A DNA stretch of 64,000 bases from Motacilla alba alba (taxonomy: Eukaryota > Chordata > Aves > Passeriformes > Motacillidae). The translations under genes were made by a program, and so were the position numbers. The DNA lies in assembly GCF_015832195.1 (NCBI RefSeq), contig NC_052018.1, positions 61,565,666 to 61,629,665 of the forward strand, in the 5' to 3' direction. The notes below the pieces were generated by a model. It saw nothing but the letters and a program-made list of their open reading frames with translations. It was not told the origin of the DNA and made no database searches. Shown one piece after another: positions 22,701-37,700 of this stretch (positions are counted from its first letter, which is position 1; every line of letters starts with the position of its first letter).

Positions 22701-25700
22701 ACTGTAAAATATGCTGTGCATAATTCATATCTTGGCCTTTTTTTGCTATCTAAACCACAGGGTTTCCTAAGAAGCAGCAATAAGATGCTTCATGTAAGAA
22801 ACAGGGGCTCATGCTGCTTAATGTATACCTTAAGGAAGAACTACCAACAGCATGGCCACCTGAAATAGTGTTTCTCTGTATTTTGGGGGAGGATAAAATA
22901 CCTTAAAAATCTTTCTCTAGACATTTAGGAAGGCTGAAGGTCAGCTGCCTATCCCAAGCCAGATTCCTGTGGAGAGCAGATGACTGCACAGCAGGATGGC
23001 TAGACAAGGGAAAACCCTCGAAAAAGGGCAAGCATCTTAGTGACTGGGCAGAGGGTCTAGGTACCCCTTGGAGCAGGCCATCTTCTGGAGGATAATTCCA
23101 AGAAGAGGCACCATGAGCTTCCTTAAATCCTGGGAAAAGCAGGAGAGGATCAAACCCATGGGGAACAGACAGTCTTCTGCATGAGAGGTCAGGGACAGGA
23201 TTTTATACATTCAAACTGGTTTACAGCTAGGAATAAAACTCAAGAGCTAAAGGAAATGAACTGAAATCTTGTGGCTGCTAGTAATATACTGAATCTGCTG
23301 TTTGGCACATGGGCCCCTGTCTCTGGCACTGACCTGTACCTAAAGCACCAATTTCCCATCTCCAGCCTGCTGGGCAGAGTCTTGCTTTAAGCCTGGTGCT
23401 ACAGAAACGCTGCCTGGATACAAATTCCTACAAACAGTAAAAACTACAGTGTGTTTTTGGTCTTTTAAGGTAAAAGTTTTGAAAGTTGCTGTAGGGAGTT
23501 AAGAAGATGTGTGGTGCTAAAAATAATGAGTCTGGTGATCCTGGTTCCTGTAGGTGTTGTGGAAAATTCCAGCCAGAGGGCCAAGATTTGTCTGCAGGTA
23601 TGAAGTGACTCACTTGGCCAAACAGGAACACATTAATGCACAGGAACACACTTATCACTGCTTTCCACCTTAAAAGCAGATCTAATCTGTGTGATGTGGA
23701 GAGAGAAAATATAAACACAGCGTTCTCAGCTGCAAGTCCCCTCCTCAGATGTCCTGCTGCTGCCCTACTGGCAAAGAACCAGCCCAGTGAGTGCCCTTTG
23801 CTTGCAGAAGTCTCTGATTAGATCCCAGCAAAATTATGGCTTCCCTCCTTCCCTCCCAGCAATTCCTAGGAGGTCAAACTGGGGTTTGACTCCTAATTGA
23901 AACAATTTTGTTTAGCATCAGTTATTGTGGCCATCAAGTTAAATAATCCCCCAGTCAAAGCCAAACAAGCAGCTCCCCTGTCATCTATATATTATTGCTC
24001 CTGCAACTTTCACCACATTACATCTGGTCACCCTCTGTTCTGTGGGACATTTGGTTTGTAGCAGAAGGGGAGAAGAAAAGAGACAAACTGTCCTGCCTGA
24101 GGACTCCTCCATTCTTGACCAAAAAGTACTCCTGGAGCATATAACCGAACTTTCCATTGTGTCCCTATGGGATTAGCTATGTTTAGAGTTCTCTGTGGGC
24201 TTGCTCAGGAAAGAGAAAGAAAAGACAAACAAAGCACTTGCTTCTTGCAGTGCTCTGAAATGCACAAAGCTGTTTCTCTCCTGGTTTTACAAGCAAAGAT
24301 AACCATTAATATTTCTTAACAAGCTTTGAGAGCTAAACCCCATTTTCTACAAAGCCATTACTGGCAGGCATGCAGGTGCACTGTACAAGAAATTCACTGT
24401 CCCTTACAAATACAGGAAAAAAATACAGTTGTCTTAATCTGAAATTCTTGGAAGACTAAAAAGCTTCTTTTGCCATAATGCAATACTATAAATACCATTG
24501 GTTCAAAGCCAGTGTACAAGAAGCCTGCCTTTATAAAAACACAGAGCTTTATGTATTCCTCCAAGTGGACTCTTAAGTTGTTGTAACTTTGTTTTAGTGT
24601 GGGAAGTCTCAGAAGTCTGGATAGTTTCATCTAATCAGTTTTAAAACAAATCCGCCTGCAATGTCTTGCGATTGTACTTGGAAACAGGATTTTCAGTAAC
24701 TGGTTTATCTGGAAATATTATCAAAACAAAGCTTCTTGCAAAACAAACTTGCTCACTAACTGGAAATACAAAAAAAGAAAAAAATTAGGGTTTTTTTTTC
24801 TGAACCTCTTAGAAGATTTGGGCTGAACTTTATCCTGAAGTAAGTATTTGGACCTTTACCACTTAATGTAACCTCAAAGTCTCATAAATATTACTCAAAA
24901 CAATACATCCCCTCAGCTGCAGTTTACATACACACAATAATATAACTCTTTCTCCTCATCTACTGCTTAAAAAATATGAGGAAGGAAACTTTATGAAAGA
25001 AATCCCAACTTACTCACAAAAGCTCACTACACCAACAAAGGCATTTAAGATGTGTAAACATTTTCAAATGATCCACAGGAAGGAATGGCAATAATTGTGA
25101 TGTAAAATACAAGTGCCTTATGGCTTAGAGAAATCTTGCACCCTGAAAGGACTCTGAGTCAGACTCCCATCACAAACCCTGTCTTGCTTTTGGTTTGCTT
25201 TGGTTTTAATAGATCATTTTCAACTTGAAATATTTTATATCTCAGTGATGAGCAAAAAGCAGTTCCTCTATGCGCTCACAAGGGTAGTGTGACTTTTTTG
25301 TGATTTACAATTCTGCTTCCCAGCCTTTATTTTTCACTCTCCCTGGCCTCTTTAAGACACCCCCCAGCAGCAGCAGGGGAGAATGGCAGGAGGCACTGAG
25401 TGCAAAGCCTGGTGCGCTGCCAAAAGCTTAAAGTAAACAAGCTGAAACAGGAGAGGAAATCTATTAACTGCTTTCCAGTCTTGAGCTACTTATTGCAAGA
25501 GCAGTGAATGGAATAAACACTGGCAAAAGGGGATATTAAATACATCACAGGTTTGCTCCTGGATTGGTCACCTTGAGATAAGCGAGAAAGGGCAATAAGG
25601 GAACCCAGCTGGTGCTCCCAGCTCAGCGGCGTATCCTGACCCACCAAAGATGCTTTGGATTCACCTTTCTCACACAGTCCAGCATGAGCAGTTTGTCATA

Positions 25701-28700
25701 TATAAAAAAAGTTAATATTTCCAATTTTATTTTTATTTATCTATGAAATTTATAGGTTTGGAAATTACAGTTTTAGAAAGTCTATGCACATTATGTGCCA
25801 GAGGGGAGTCCCCTGATCCCTCTCCTGTGCAAGCATGAACTGTAGCTTCCATTTTCAGTTAAGATGTGGCACTGGCATTTGAGAGCTCAAATAACAGCAG
25901 TAAGATTTTATTAGCATTTTTATTAACAGGATGGTTTGCCTGAAAGCCAATAATTGTCCTCTCCCTGATTTGCTAGCCTGAGCAAGTGACAGAATCATCA
26001 GTCCATAGATGCTGTCAGGTAAACATCCCATTTTCCTTCCTTCCCTTCCCATTAGAACGCTACACATCAGGGCTGACACCAGGGTTGCACAGATGAGCTC
26101 CAGCTTTACTGAACAATTGCTGGAAACAACATAACAGCATCATACCAACTCTTTGATCAGGTGTGAGAAGTTCTCGTACCTTGACAGTTTTTTTGTTTGC
26201 TATTTGTGTGATTTTTGATTTATTGCTATAAAGTGTCTTTTCTTCGTTTATTTCTTCTACTTAACCATCAAGTACTAGCCACCTCTGCAAGATGAACACA
26301 GGACTAGGTGGAGCTGGTAATGGCAACTGTTGCACTGTGTGTTTAGGTAACATCTTTATTATGGAAAGATTCATAAAAGAAGACAAAACAATGCTTGTTC
26401 TCAAGAGTTTGCCAGCCAAAGAACAGAAGCAACGTAAGTGAATGGCAGAATAGGTATAAAGGGTAAACATGTAATGCACTTCCTCCACCCTTGACTATTT
26501 GAATTACAGCCTTTTTTTCAGCAGGGATATGAGGAAGGATTTAATCAATGGGAAGATACTCAGTGAGAATCTCATGCAGGTTTCAGTACAGAAGACATGT
26601 CAGAAGTGAATATGAAGGCCAGCATGCTGAAGTCGTTGGCATGTGCCTACTGACTTCCTCCTGAACACTCTGCCTTTCTTCATTCCACTCCTCTTTCCAA
26701 CCTCTGCCCTTCCATCCCACTTGCACCTTCAACTGATATTCCTTTCTCCTCCTCCTCATAAAAATCAGGTGGAAGGTTAACCAGCCTAGAACTATTTCTA
26801 AAGGGTATCCAAGTCATTCCTGGTCTTTGGCACCAGCTTCAAGAAGTGAGATTGTGACAAGTAAAATTTGGCATAGTCAGTAAATGGAATTTTCAAAGCT
26901 ACAATTACAGGTTAGTGTATAAATCAAGTGTTGACACATTATTTTCTAGAACATCATTTCTCTCTAGTTATGGTTCTAATACTGGAGCAACAATGATGGG
27001 CTTTCATATGAATCCAACACATGCTCCCTTTCTAAGCAAACACTAGATGAAACCAGAATGAAATACTTACGCTTCAGGATATTTCTTTGCTCCAGCTCTT
27101 CTGTTGTGGGCCTCTGGCTAAGTCTCCTGTGAGAACAAAGTAAGTGACTGATTTAAAACCAGATCTAAATGAAAAATTAGGATTTGTAATACAGCTTAAA
27201 AAATGTAATTTCTGGAAATAATTTCCAGGCAGTTACAATAACTGCTCATGTAACCAGAGTGGCCATTTGTTTTAAAAGATGTAGTGTTGCCACTTGAACA
27301 CATGAATAACTGATACTTGAATAATATTACAGAATTTGTAGCAGCAAATTTAAAGTCCTCACAGGTATAATTTTATGAATAAATCCATATACCTTCTTTG
27401 TTCCCAAGCACTATCATTATAATAAGTTGCACAATTGTTAGATTATTCTCAGGTATTTTGAATGAATTTTGATATTTTTGATATTTTGAAGTCTTACTAA
27501 AGTTTTTTAAAAAACCAAAACCAACAAAACCCATAAGCTGTTCATTCCTCATTAATTTGTATGTACAATACAATTGGGAGCTTTACCTGAAACCTAATTT
27601 TATTTAGTTACCTAAATATAGCAACTGCCATTACAAAAACCCCAAACTGAGATACTAATTTTCTGATTTGTACATGGTTGATGTTGTCTCTGTGTTTACT
27701 AAACAAGTCCACTTGTTCACTTGAGGAAAGGAGCAGGAAAAATTTCACCAGTAAAACTTATTTTGCAGATGTGTACAAGATAGACGTCTCTTTGTTCATC
27801 AACACTCATGCAGTTCACTACAAGCTGTCTTTAGCCTCATGATACTCACCCAATTCAAATCACTCTTGGATTTACAGATTTGTCCCAAAGGAGTGGCAGG
27901 CTTACCACAGGTGACCAGTCCCAGCTGTAGGAAGTCCCAGGTGGGGACCTGACTCAACCTTGACTGAGCTGTACGGACAGATTTTCCACCAGACCTCAAT
28001 GCTGCCAGGTGCTGACCAGCAGGCCAGGAATTTTTAAGAAACTGGCATCAAACTTGGATGTGATTTTGGGTGTGAGCAGAGACCCTGATGTACACAGATA
28101 TTGTCTCCTGCCACCAAAGCAGAGCTGTGTGCATTGCCTTTCAGCTCTCCAACAGAACCCACAGAGCAGCTTCTGCAGTTCCAGCCCCCAAGGGAGCACT
28201 GACAAGCAGGATGTGATCACCAGAGCTGGGATTTGCTCAGGAAAGCGACGATAACAACCACACTTCTTTATTGGCAGAAGAAAAATGACCCTTGGGCTCT
28301 GCACAGTAGATGTATCACTCTTACAGTTCACTAATGAAACAGCTGCCTTGGCCAGACACCCAGTTCACAGAGCAACTCAGCTCATCTTCTGGGTGTTGAT
28401 GCAGGGCTGTACTCTGTACTGGAGCAGTACCAACAGGACTACCCTGTATCTGGGAATCTCCAAAAAACACAGGGCATCCTCCAAACCTGGACAACATTCC
28501 TGAGCCAAACAGAAATAGGGACAGGTCCAGCAAAATACAGGCATGCTGTCTATTCTCAGAGACCACAAAAAACAAAATAAACATGAAGGTTTTTTTTTTT
28601 TTTAAACCTGTAAAACGCAAGTGAATTTTTTATGCAATGTTCTCAAGTCCAGAAGGAGAAAGTAACATACATCCCTTGGCAGTTTAACAGCTTGAGAAAG

Positions 28701-31700
28701 ATGTGCCTCAGAGGTGGGTACAGTAACACTAAACACTGACTGGCTCAACTTCTTTTGGTGGAATCAGGACATGAAAATGAAGAACTTGGAGAGCCAGAGG
28801 AGGAGGAGAAGGTTCAGAAGGGACAACATGCACAGGCATGCTCTGTGGGTCAGGAACCAGTGCTCTGTTTGAGATGGGTATACAAGTGGAAGTTCTGCTA
28901 ACAAATCCGAGAAAGAACAAGAACCATGACATTGATTGTTGTGGACTCATTCTTACCCTCTTCCTCTTCTATCCTTTTTTAACCAAAGTACCCAAAACCC
29001 CAAAAGCTCTCAGGTTTTGTTTCTTGCAGGACAAAAAAATCTATTATTGACAGTTTAAAGTTTTGTGAGAAATAAAACCACCATTTTCCAGACAGTTGTA
29101 CCACAAAGATCCTGCAGTGCACACTGGGCTGCATTTAAAACATGAACCCAGTGTTCTCAATTCTCTTCCTCCATCTCCACCCAGTGAAACCACATTGACC
29201 CTGTGACTGATACCTCACAAGCTTTGTTCCAATCTGATGTCTGATTTCCTGCCTCTCCTCTTCGGATGTACGCTGCAAGATGTTTTTGTCTTCTAACTCT
29301 TTCTTAGATGGTCTGTTGCCAAGTTTGATAGCAAGAGTATCCCTACGACGAATTTTACTTGCCAAAGAGCCTGAGGAAAGGAGGAGTAGGGTAGATTTAG
29401 TTCATTCATGCTCAGGTTACAGACACAAACTCTGAGTAAGAGCTTTAATACCTCCCCAAAACAACCTTGTTCCCACATGCAGGAGAGGAATTTTAATTAA
29501 CATCAAAAGAAAAATTTTAGCTCAGTTCATGAAAATAAAAAGCTAAAAGGCTTGGAGGGAAAAGCTACCAACCAAATTGATACAAACATCACTTGTCATA
29601 TGTGAAGTGATAGGATAAAAATGACAAATCTACACTAAAATGTCTTTGAAGTCTAATACATTATAGGTTAGCTTATTTATCTACTTAGTATATTTAGCAA
29701 CCTGCTGCTCTTTTTCTTCAACCTTAAATGGCTTAGTCTCATTCTATCATCATTTCCCTCATTCTTTCAATTTTTTTTTGCAATCAATTACCACTTAGTT
29801 CTTTTATAGTGCTTTCCATCTCTAAGTTATTTGTAAACTAAACCAAAAAATACAGCTTAGAAAAATGTTCTAAGTGCCTGTAAAGTAACCTAGGCAGGAA
29901 CCCCCAGACACTGAAGCAGTCTGTTCTCCATAAAACTGACACTGTAGGGACAAGGGCTTTGCTGCATGGCCAGCTGTGGAAGGAAGGGCATTTTTCACAG
30001 CCTTTATAGTATTTCCCTTGTGTCTTGACATTCTGACCAAGGTGGGCTACTATGCCTTAGGTTGGCAGATTTTCACTGTGTAAGGCAGTTTGGTAAGACC
30101 ACAGGCTCCCAGCTCACTTTTCATAAGACACTGTGCTGCTGCATGAACACATGAACTTTTGGTTTCTATCACTTTGGGTTGTATTCAAACCCAACAAAGA
30201 ACTGCAGAAGACTTCAGCCTCTTGAGCTACCTAGCACTTTACCTTCTCCTGCACCAGTGGCTAAAAAAAAAACCAAACCAAAAAAACCAACCAAAAACAT
30301 GTTAATTTTGCCTCATGCCACTTTGGTACACTGGACCTCGGTGCTCAAACCTTCTTTGTTGAGCACAGGGAAGCACCTCCTCCAAAAAAGCTGTGAGCAA
30401 GGCTCTCAAACTATGGTTTGATGGTGATTTCATACTGACATAAAGCCACTCTGGAGGGGGTAGAGGGAGGGCTGCCCTCCTTCGTGCTCCTGACACCCTG
30501 CTGCTGCCACCTTCTTTGCCCAACCAAAGGAGAAGCCTTTGGGTGAGCGGGATCAGGGAACCACAAATTCTATTGAAAATCAGCTCAACAACAGCTGCTC
30601 CTACAAAAACAAATATGAACTCTAGCCTAAGGAAAGAACAGCTGGGAGCAGGGATTAGGCAGAATGGGGGCAGGACAACCCCTTCAGCACTGCAGGGCTT
30701 CTGCCCAGTTAAGGTGATGATAGAGTCATGACCCCAGATGAAATTTCAAAGCTGTAAAACTTAGATGTAATCTACTGTGATCTGCTCTGTCTGCTAACAT
30801 TGCTCCAATGCTTAAAACATCCTGATCAAAGAGGAACAAGTGACTTTCAGTGAAGCTGCTGACTGATGGGTCTCCTCTGTCATCCACCACACCTGGAACT
30901 CCCATAAGGAATTTATGATGTGGGCAAGCCAAATGAATGGCTTGAGATGCCCTGAGGTCTCCCCTTGTCCCACCCTCATGTCCTTCTGAGCCTGTTCCAC
31001 CCACCTCCGCTCTCCTCCCTGCAATGATTGATCTGCTCTCACCCATGCACAGGCCCCAGCAGGTTTCTGATCGTCATTGTCTGGGAGAAGCAGGACACTC
31101 ATTTATTTCTCAGGAGTGACAAAACACTAAATCCCCTAAAAGCATTCCCTGCAGCCATTCCTTTCTCTGCCTCACACTGGCATGGGTCAGGCATGCTCAC
31201 AAAATGCAATCTGCGAATGGCAATCTGCAGGTTTCTGGCAGGATGCTTACTTTCAGTACTTGCATTCTCATCATCATCATCATCATCATCGTCATCATCT
31301 GTGTACAGGATTGGCCCGTCTGAGTCCGAGTCACTGCCATGGCTCTCTCTGCTGCTTTCACTCTCAGGAGGGGCAGCAGCATCAGAAGCCTCCTCCACTA
31401 GCTCAGAGAATGGTTGATCTGGAGCCTCCCCTTCCTGGTCTTCTTTGGTAGCCAAGCTGTTTATTCATGAGCAGATAGAGTGACACATCAATGCAAGCAG
31501 AACAAAACACCAATGAGAAGCAATTGAATAAGCAAGGATGAAAATAAAAGTTCTGTTAATCAAAGTAATTACTTTCTAAAAAACGTACATATATGAGACA
31601 TTTTTAACATATGCAGATATGTATATGTATCTATGTATGCGTTTTAGGAAAAATAAGACAAATCTTAATTGGCTTTTATTTTTTGTGGGGTGGGATCGAG

Positions 31701-34700
31701 AGAGAGAACAGTTCACAAAGCTGGGGGTGAGAGGAGCAAGCTGGAGAGCAGATGGGAATGCAAAGTTTCTTGTTCTGGAAGCTTAACCCTATTTATTGTA
31801 GATACAGTCTCATTGCAGTTGAGTTCAAAATGTTCATGCTCATTACTAATGAACTTGGCCATCAACAGCAGATTGGCCTTTGCCTTGAGAAAATCTTTAC
31901 GTAAAGGAAGGGTAGAGCAGGTGGAGATGCTGCACTAGAATGTAGAGCTGGCAACAGATGTACCAGCAAGCATTTAAACAAAGGTCTCTGGGCTACTGGC
32001 ATCTAGACTAAACCCTCTTGGATTTATATAAAAGATGCTGATTTTTGTGGCAGGGAAAAGACAAATTAATAAGCCAGTTTCATTTTTCTGCCAACTATTT
32101 TGCCTAAAAAATGTAATTATGACTTTTCTCTTGACCAGTTTTTACAATACCTGAGATTTAGACAAGTTATTAGGCAGTAAAAAACCAAACACCTACTAAC
32201 TGAAGCCTGAAAGAACCCCCGTTTTCAAGTGTTCAAGTAAATTCAGCTATTGAATTGAGAACTTTAGCAGTGAGATATTTAATGATATCTACAGAAAAAA
32301 AAGACATCTACAGAAAAGAGCCCCCTTATAATTTGGCATAATTTCTTCTTTGCCTTATGAGAGATAAATAGAAGTGTCATCAGCTTTGAGCTGAACTGCT
32401 GACCCCAGTGCCAGCCACACAATGAAGTAAGAGACAGGTCATGATCAATGACCTTCTGGGGAAACATGAGGTACTGCAGGTGAAAGGCTCAAAGGCACTG
32501 GGAAGGAACAAACTGTGCTGGGCTGCCACACAAACTGTTCCCAGTCAGCAGAAGAAGCAGAAGAGATCCCCACGTGCCCACAGTGCAAACAAATGTGGCT
32601 TCCCTGGCTGTGGTCCTACCGCTTCCCCAGGACAGCAGCACTGTCTCACCTTTCCGTGTCTTCTCCTCTGGCCTCTGGAGCGCTGCCTGGGGCTGCACTG
32701 CTCAGACTCTGCTCTGCGCCACGCTCAGTCGGGGGAAGAGGCTTTGTGTCCGAGCCAGGGCTGCGTGGCCCTGCCACACAGCTGTCTGACACATCCTGGG
32801 CATCTGAGGAGCCAGCAGGCTGACTAGCTGCAGCAGGAAAAGGAGGTGGAAGTGGAGGTGGAGGAGGGGCAGCGGTGGGAGGAGGGGGCACAACAAGCTT
32901 GCTCGACTGGTCTGCGTTCTCCATTTCAAAAATTACTATGGAAGTTTGCTCGGGCTTGGGTTTTTCTGCCTTCGCTTCCAAACTGTCGGCTGTCGCACCT
33001 GAGGGGGAAGAAGCAGCCCCGTCTGGTGCTGTTCGTGGGGCTGACTGCTTCCCAGGTTTTTTCTTGCCCCTGGGAGTCCCTGATGTGCCAGATTTGCTGG
33101 AAGTCTCCTTAGAGGCTTTGGGATGAGATGATGTGGACGAAGGAGATGGTGATGAAGAAGACTTGGAGACTGGAAGTTTTTTTGCATGAGAGGAACCAGC
33201 TAAAACAAGAAAATAAAAGGCATTTTACAGTCTTGCAATTATATGATTTTTGCACTGTATTTTCTGCATGAATTGACTTGTGCTGGTCTTAAAAAAAACT
33301 ACATTGATACTTCTACAATACTTCATGTAAATGCTTGAGATTATTAAATGTCGCAGTGCCAATTTCACCTTTGTGTGGGAGACACTGAAATGATGAATAC
33401 TCGCCCAAGAACAGCAGAGAGGACCAACCTTAAAAATGGATAGGAGTGTTTTGAGCATTCTGAATTGGCTTGTTACAACTAGCCTGGACATCATCTAAGA
33501 AGTCCACTACTTATTCTAAAAATATGTGTAGTGACTTAGCTTAAAAAAAAAACCAAAAAAAAACTCCCTGGAAGAGAAAGCTGCCTGACGTTTTCTACTA
33601 CATGAATTTTTGGCCTGATTATTGTGAAAACCTTGTGATTTTCCTTATATTTTTCAATGAACATCTGAGGATTGTTACTGAGTATCAGTCTATTGCCTTT
33701 CACAATTATTGCAACTGGGGTCCTCCTATGTAATGACAGATAGCAGAGGGGCAACAAAACAAGGTGTGCTTTCAAGTCCAGCTGGGTCTGTCCACAAAAG
33801 AGAGGCAGAAACCACTGCTGTCACTCTGCACAGATGACCTTCAGGAGAGAGGAGGCACTGAAGGCCTCCTGTCTGTACTGGAGGCTTTCATCTTACCAGT
33901 GACCAACTTGGGAAGTCTTGAAAATGTAGTGAAACAAGGTTTTGACAGCAGCTGTACAAGCTGGCCAAGCTGGCTGTTTAATCCTGTGACACTCACCATA
34001 CTGAAGCATATATGCATAATGAATCTCACTAGAGATTTCAGCTAGCCTGCATTTCCATGTGCATTCTAGCCACATTTCCAATTGCTGTGTCAGTGTCATG
34101 CTGTGTCATCACCTGAGATGGGAGCTTCAAACTTCTGACTTCCATTTAAAAGCAATTAAAATGACAACCATCTAATGGTTCAGTCCTTTTCATCAAAATG
34201 CATCCGACTCAAATACTTCTGATGTAATTCTAAAAATTCATTAACTTCCAGAGAACAAATGAAAGCATTATAAAGTTACATAGCAGCCTTCTGGCTAAGC
34301 TTACTGAGTAAAACAGAAAGCTGTAATAGAAATCTGCTGAAAGGCCAACTTTACTTAGAAGCATTTAAATAAAAACAACCCCCCAGCAGACTGGGAGAAA
34401 ATCAAAGTGTAGATACTGGCCATAATAAGTTCATGATATAAAAACAGTTTTCACAGTGAGACTGTTCTCAAAGGAGATGGAAACGAATTCAAAAGACATT
34501 TTACTGTTCTGTAGCTGTTAGGGTCTAAAAATATTTAGAGAGCTGTGAAGCTTTCAGTATATCTGAAAACAATTATAGAAACTTTAGGCAAATCCCTGTT
34601 CCTCTCTGTGCTCCCAGGTGTAAAAGGCACTGTCCTGAAACAACCGATACTGCACTCATCTTCCCACATCAGGTAGAAATCACTCAATTGACATGCAAAA

Positions 34701-37700
34701 CAAAATGAAGCAGAAAAATGGCATTGGCAAAAGTTCATAATTACAGTAGAAATAGATGGTGGTTCCAACCTGCATATTATTTAACAGAAATCTTAATGAG
34801 TAGATGGATGGTAGAAAGAAAAGGCTCTGGTTCTGATCCCCTTCAGTGCAGGCTGGAGGTCAACAGAACCAGTTACATGCTTGCACTTAAGAACTGCAGC
34901 ACAGTACAAATATACAGCCACACAATTGTGGCTGGGAAAATGTCAAAACATGTTTCCACTGTAAAAATCCTTACATTATTTTCAGAACCTGCAATTAGAT
35001 ACAGCAACTTAAAAGATTTCTCCCACAGAAAACCCCCCTAAGCGTCCACACGGGTCAGAAGTGCTATTGCTGTTGTTGTTTTTGACTGGGCTGGCTGACA
35101 ATTTTCTGTCATGCCTCTTTTTCAGTAGAAGATTTGAATTCTGATTAAATGAAATATTTAATGGCTGTTGTTTGCCTTTTGGCATACATCCATGCCTACA
35201 TTTAAGTGCCATTCTCCCAGTTCCACTATTTCAGTATGGGAACCTGCTGGGTTGCCCTCAGGAGAGCCACGGCTCAGTTGTTACTCATATTCCTCTCCTC
35301 CTTCATGGGACTTGATCACTGGCTGCATCATGTGTTCACTTTCATGGGGATCTGACAAAACTCTTGCACTAACACTATTTCAAACTAGCTCTACTTATTA
35401 AGTACTTTTTAAGTATTGAATGAATACAATACGTTTTTAATGTTGGAAGAAATCACCAGTAGAATAAGGGATATACATGGATATATTTTACATCTGTATG
35501 GTTTGCAAGCACTGGCTGACATTTCAGCAAGGCTAATAGAAGACAAATCTGGAACCTGAATGTATTTCAGTCTAAAAAGTCAGATACCTGACAGCTTGTT
35601 ACCAGCCACTGGTACAAACAGTTCTTTATGTGATGGATTGCTTTATTTCTGAAAGGTCTGCTATTACAAGGCTGCTTCACCTAGAAGAGCTGAGTTTCCC
35701 AGCTGCATGTGAAATACAAGCAGCAAATTCTGGATTTTCAAAATGTTTATTCTTGTAGTCATCTGATGCAGTAGGGACAGTTAATACCAAGTTAATGGAT
35801 ATTTTATGGCAAAGTTATTGTAATTCTAGAAGTCTTGCAATGTTTTCAAACAGTCCTCTTCTGTATGCTTCAAATACAAAATGTGCCAAAATGTACAAGC
35901 TGTGAAGAGAAATACTTGCAGAGAAAACTGGAGGGACTGGAGGGCTTTGAAAGACAGACAGCTATTGAAAACACGGGGCTTGTATAAGTTTGCCAATACA
36001 TATATGGAGCCCATTCATCACAATACTGCTTGTGTTCAAATTATGTGTGGATGTTTTAATTTTGATCATTGTCTACACTGCAACCGTTCAAATTCACAAT
36101 CAGTACCTTAAGAGCATCCTCCTATAATCTTTAATCTTGCATCACCGCTGAATTTTGATGTAATAGTGTGGTGATAAATACATGTGCTATGTGCTGGATG
36201 ACTGATATTTTCAATTTCCAGTATCTACTTAGAATCACAGCACCTGAGGGAAGCCTGGTCATTTCTAATGGTTGTCATTTTTTTTGTCAGCTAAACCAAC
36301 AGCTATTTAACAGTCTTTTAAGATGCCTTCATGGTTTTATTCTTAACTTCTCTGTGATCTTGTCATATTGTCAAATTAACTGGAATAGTTGATACTTCCA
36401 GTAGAAAGTTACAGCAATACCAAATTAGTTTTACTTAGGGGTAACTTGTCCTTGGTTTCAGAAGTCAGCTTCTATCCTGCTTATTCTTGAGCTGATTCTC
36501 TGGGTCTTTTTTTTGCCAGCTTTCACACTTGACTGGAATTCAGTGTCACTTGGACTGGGAATTCAGTGCTGTCTCTGATGTGCTGGTGTTGTACATAGGT
36601 TCATTCAGCAGCGAGGGGGTCTGTGTGTTGTCTGGGGTGTTTGTGGCCAGCAGAACCAGAGCCCAGCAGGAAGCTCTCTACAACCACCTACGGCATTCTC
36701 CTCAGTACCACTGCTACATCCGAAGGCACAAGTCACTGTAAGAGCAAGCCAAGCAGCCCCATGCACATGCACCCACCACAGCTGCACTGCACGGGCAGTA
36801 CTCACCAGCTTCTCGATTTGCACTGGCACCTGTTGGCTTGGGCGGCGGGAGAGGAGGCTGCTTAGCAGGAACCTTTCCCTTTTTTTTAGCATGAGGTGCT
36901 TCGTTGCCCTTATGGCTGGTGGCGGTGGAAGCGGCAATGGCATTTTTTGGTGGTAGCGGAGCTTTTTTAGGTTTAGGCTTAGGCTTAGGCGGTGGTGGAG
37001 CATGGGATGTCGGTATTTCTGGGCAGTGACCAGTGCTCTCTATAGGTAAGAAAGTGAACAGAAGCCAACTGACACAGACATACACCACGTAAATCCAACA
37101 GCAAGACTCACAACAGTGGCTACTTCTGCTGCTTGAGCTCTTGGGAATCAGGAATCATTTTCTGCCTCTTAATGCAGTATTACCTCAGAAGAAAATTACC
37201 GCTCACCTCAATCCAGGATCTTCTCATGGAAAATATTTACCTGGAACTTCTCTCAGCTCATCTATTCTAGACCTCCCAGGATCAGCCTTTACATTCAGTA
37301 TCCCAAACTAGAGTGCTGGCTACAAACTAAATGAGAGAATGCTATTTACATCTCTAACAAATCTCCTCAGCTTCTTTTCAACCCTACCCACCTGAAGATC
37401 AACAGGCTGTAAAACTCAGATTCACGTGAACCTGAATGTGAACAGGGCCATTCTCCCAGCCACAGGCTTGGACATGGCTATGCAGAAATTTTCCCAGTTT
37501 TCCCCTGAAGCAATTCATTCTTCTTCAGCAATTCATTCTTCTGAGCTGCATATTGTTTGCTCTTAGCAGCTTTATTTTGGGTAACTTCCTCAGAGTATTT
37601 TTACTCTTCAGAAACAAATGAAGCTAACTAAGATAGGTTATCATTTGGCATGGAAATGCTCTCCCCTCCTGCAGGTTCTTCGGGTACTGTTACACAACTG

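Noticed and set aside
28285..28503. Plus-strand open frame with the string TNRTTLY, which resembles a stretch I recall from mammalian PHACTR2.
   Set aside because: It is on the opposite strand to PHACTR2, lies in intron 8 out of domain order, and the rest of the frame shows no similarity. Coincidence.
31028..31417. Plus-strand frames with poly-Ser or poly-His runs at 31.2-31.4 kb.
   Set aside because: Shadows of the GAT microsatellite in PHACTR2 exon 7 read on the other strand.
36965..36990. Telomere-like TTAGGC repeats on the plus strand.
   Set aside because: They are the complement of Lys-Pro codons in PHACTR2 exon 5, explained by the protein, and are not the vertebrate TTAGGG unit.
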